From: Chloroflexota bacterium
GTDB lineage: Bacteria > Chloroflexota > Dehalococcoidia > UBA1151 > UBA1328
Reading direction: 5' to 3'
Assembly (NCBI GenBank): GCA_002687335.1
Contig: NYZY01000060.1
Span: 1 to 7,365 of the forward strand
DNA length: 7,365 bases
The stretch's first letter is position 1, and each line of letters starts with the position of its first letter. This document shows, piece by piece, positions 5,855 to 7,365 of the stretch. Made by a program: the position numbers and the translations under genes. The notes under the pieces were generated by a model. It searched no databases, was not told where the DNA came from, and saw only the letters and a list, made by a program, of their open reading frames with translations.

Positions 5855-7365
5855 AAAAATACCTTCTATTCATTTTTGTCTTCGCTGGCTGGACCTGTAG
5901 CCGCTGGGAGTATGACGACCCATCAGAGATGGTACCGACGTCAGAACCAGAAACCTATTTATCTTTGGTTGCCACGGATACCATCTATGCCAGTATGGAT
6001 TCCAGCGGCAGTATAACCTATACCATCGGCGAAACACCTAACCCTGGCATAGTCTGGGATACCCTTGACCAAGCTTTTACGACCATTACTACCAGCAGGC
6101 AGGTTCTCCATTGGTGGGGGGAAGATGCTGACGGACAGGTTAATGGTTATGATTATAAGTGGAGTTCAGATTCTTCCTGGACTTATACAGATCTAGAAAA
6201 TGGAACCTTTTATGTCCCGATTCGCTCTGAACTGGATGTATTCAGTTTTGAGGTCAGAGCGGTAGATAACGAAGGTAATAAAGATAATACACCTTCAAGA
6301 ATTGTGCTGCCAATTCGTAATTCTTCTCCAACTATTTCCTTCCGGCATCTTTCCAACCCACAGATCGCAGATATTGGCGGTGACACCAGCTATACTTTTC
6401 CCACACGAACTTTCAATTGGGATATATATGACCAGGATGGCAATGAAACTATTACTGATATTTTTTATGCCATTGATGATACTTGCAGCACCTGCTGGGT
6501 TCGATTAAATGGGAATCAATCCAGCCTGACGCTTACTGGATTATTGCCAGGTCAACGTACATTTTATCTGATGTGTCAGGATATTGCAGGAGCAAAAAGT
6601 CCTACTATCCAATTTCCTGATACATTGGCAGTAAGTGAGGCCCAGGTATGGGTTGTAAAACCTGTTATTGGTGATGTGCTGATTGTAGATGATTATCCGC
6701 TGGATAATCAGAATAACACTCTTGGTTGGTATGCCAGCCTGATGGATACCATAACCGGTGTAAATGGATATTCAATCTGGGAGATTGAGGATGAACTTCC
6801 ATACTCATCTGTGGATATAAAAGCCAATCTCAATTATTTCAAGCACGTGGTCTGGTTTGCCGCCTACAACAATACAGCTACTGCAAATGACACCTATAAT
6901 GCCGCAGAAGCCAGCCTGCTGAACTTTGTTATGGGAGGGGGGAACCTATTTATTAATCCCATTGATTTTGAAGACACCACCTTTGCCTGGTTTCCCTTGG
7001 ATTCTTTAATAACGGTGAATCCCAATGGACGTTTACTGCCTGGCAAGGATCTCATATGTGATTTTGATACCACACTGAACCTGTCTATTTCTCATTTAAT
7101 CGCTGTCCGGGTAAAAGGCTTCTGGCCGGATGAATCTGAGTTCGCCGAGATACGGGAAATCTATCACATGGCAGATCCGGAAAGTGGAGACAACTGGCAG
7201 GGGAACCCTACCGTATGTTCTATCGGCCAGTATCGGGTTTCGCCTACGGAATTATCCGGCAAGGTGGTGATCCTGACTTTGCCGCTACATGATGGATACC
7301 GCCCTAAACTGAATGGCAATGGATCTTCTATAAAATTGTTTCAGTATTTATTTACGGAGGAATTC
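5851..7365 (+). CDS. Envelope (lipo)protein with FN3-like domains and GATase-like fold domain, TTG start (3' partial)
   Basis: The frame is open from TTG 5851 to the last base (505 codons). TTG is chosen because it opens a lysine-plus-hydrophobic leader (MKKYLLFIFVFAGWTC). The next in-frame ATG (5929) would lose that leader. No Shine-Dalgarno is visible. Cys16 could be lipidated, although GWTC is a poor lipobox; the following SRWEYDDPSE is an acidic post-lipobox-like segment. Residues about 83-150 are FN3/Ig-like (WWGEDADGQVNGYDYKW, FEVRAVDNEGN), and a second such domain covers about 155-260. From about 274 on, VLIVDDYPLDNQ, YFKHVVWFAAYN and LLNFVMGGGNLFINP follow the alternating strand-helix order of the class I glutamine-amidotransferase-like/flavodoxin-like fold. 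No nucleophile Cys is evident at the expected elbow, so it may be a non-enzymatic binding domain. The ending LFQYLFTEEF looks close to the natural C-terminus. Function unknown. Confidence 0.8.
   Translation, partial: MKKYLLFIFVFAGWTCSRWEYDDPSEMVPTSEPETYLSLVATDTIYASMDSSGSITYTIGETPNPGIVWDTLDQAFTTITTSRQVLHWWGEDADGQVNGYDYKWSSDSSWTYTDLENGTFYVPIRSELDVFSFEVRAVDNEGNKDNTPSRIVLPIRNSSPTISFRHLSNPQIADIGGDTSYTFPTRTFNWDIYDQDGNETITDIFYAIDDTCSTCWVRLNGNQSSLTLTGLLPGQRTFYLMCQDIAGAKSPTIQFPDTLAVSEAQVWVVKPVIGDVLIVDDYPLDNQNNTLGWYASLMDTITGVNGYSIWEIEDELPYSSVDIKANLNYFKHVVWFAAYNNTATANDTYNAAEASLLNFVMGGGNLFINPIDFEDTTFAWFPLDSLITVNPNGRLLPGKDLICDFDTTLNLSISHLIAVRVKGFWPDESEFAEIREIYHMADPESGDNWQGNPTVCSIGQYRVSPTELSGKVVILTLPLHDGYRPKLNGNGSSIKLFQYLFTEEF

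Noticed and set aside
6484..6498. A CSTCW motif in gene 3 as a possible second heme site
   Set aside because: The residue after the second Cys is Trp, not His, and the surroundings are an FN3-like beta domain; at most a disulfide or metal pair.
6302..6508. Short plus-strand open frame inside gene 3
   Set aside because: It is out of frame with the FN3-like domain of gene 3, has no RBS and shows no conserved pattern.
5788..7365. Genes 2 and 3 lie in the same frame with only the TAA at 5788-5790 between them, suggesting stop read-through or a split gene
   Set aside because: Gene 2 ends in a complete sorting domain that must be C-terminal, and gene 3 opens with its own signal peptide; an open 60-base gap in frame is not rare by chance.
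7360..7365. GAATTC at the very end of the window as an EcoRI cloning junction
   Set aside because: Other GAATTC sites occur uncut at 3217 and 4078, so the end is not clearly an EcoRI fragment edge; likely coincidence.

Overview
The window looks like chromosomal DNA from a bacterium of the FCB (Fibrobacteres-Chlorobi-Bacteroidetes) group. The evidence is two adjacent proteins ending in domains of the type IX secretion system (T9SS) sorting kind, plus a third large beta-rich envelope protein. The signal-peptide style (a short MKK start and a WG|Q-type cleavage), Asp/Asn-rich calcium-binding loops and FN3-like modules remind me most of Marinimicrobia (SAR406/Neomarinimicrobiota). Ignavibacteriota, Calditrichota or Bacteroidota are possible. 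This placement is from memory and pattern only; no marker gene is present.

Layout, all on the + strand. (1) Positions 2-1051 hold the 3' part of a secreted protein gene whose start lies before the window: a tandem EF-hand-like calcium loop, one FN3-like domain and a PNPYKG-type sorting domain. (2) After a 17-base gap with a purine-rich ribosome binding site, 1069-5790 encodes a complete 1573-residue protein. In order it has a signal peptide, a monoheme c-type cytochrome domain (CTSCH), a lamin-tail-like domain, an Ig-like domain, four two-part OB-fold-like modules separated in two places by Ig-like domains, and a canonical NFPNPFNPET-type T9SS sorting domain. (3) Positions 5791-5850 are a 60-base gap filled mostly by a 15-bp hairpin followed by a short T-rich stretch, probably an intrinsic terminator. 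(4) From 5851 to the window end runs a third reading frame that starts with TTG. It encodes a signal peptide or lipoprotein leader, two FN3/Ig-like domains and a domain resembling the class I glutamine-amidotransferase-like (flavodoxin-like) fold. It is still open at the last base.

Genes 1 and 2 are probably co-transcribed and both appear to be T9SS cargo displayed on or released from the outer membrane; gene 3 is probably an envelope lipoprotein. No nuclease, hydrolase or other recognisable catalytic domain is visible in genes 1 and 2. The most interesting object is gene 2, a T9SS-exported cytochrome fused to a long array of OB-like modules of the kind usually seen beside extracellular nucleases, but with no nuclease. 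No RNA genes, mobile elements or CRISPR arrays were found.
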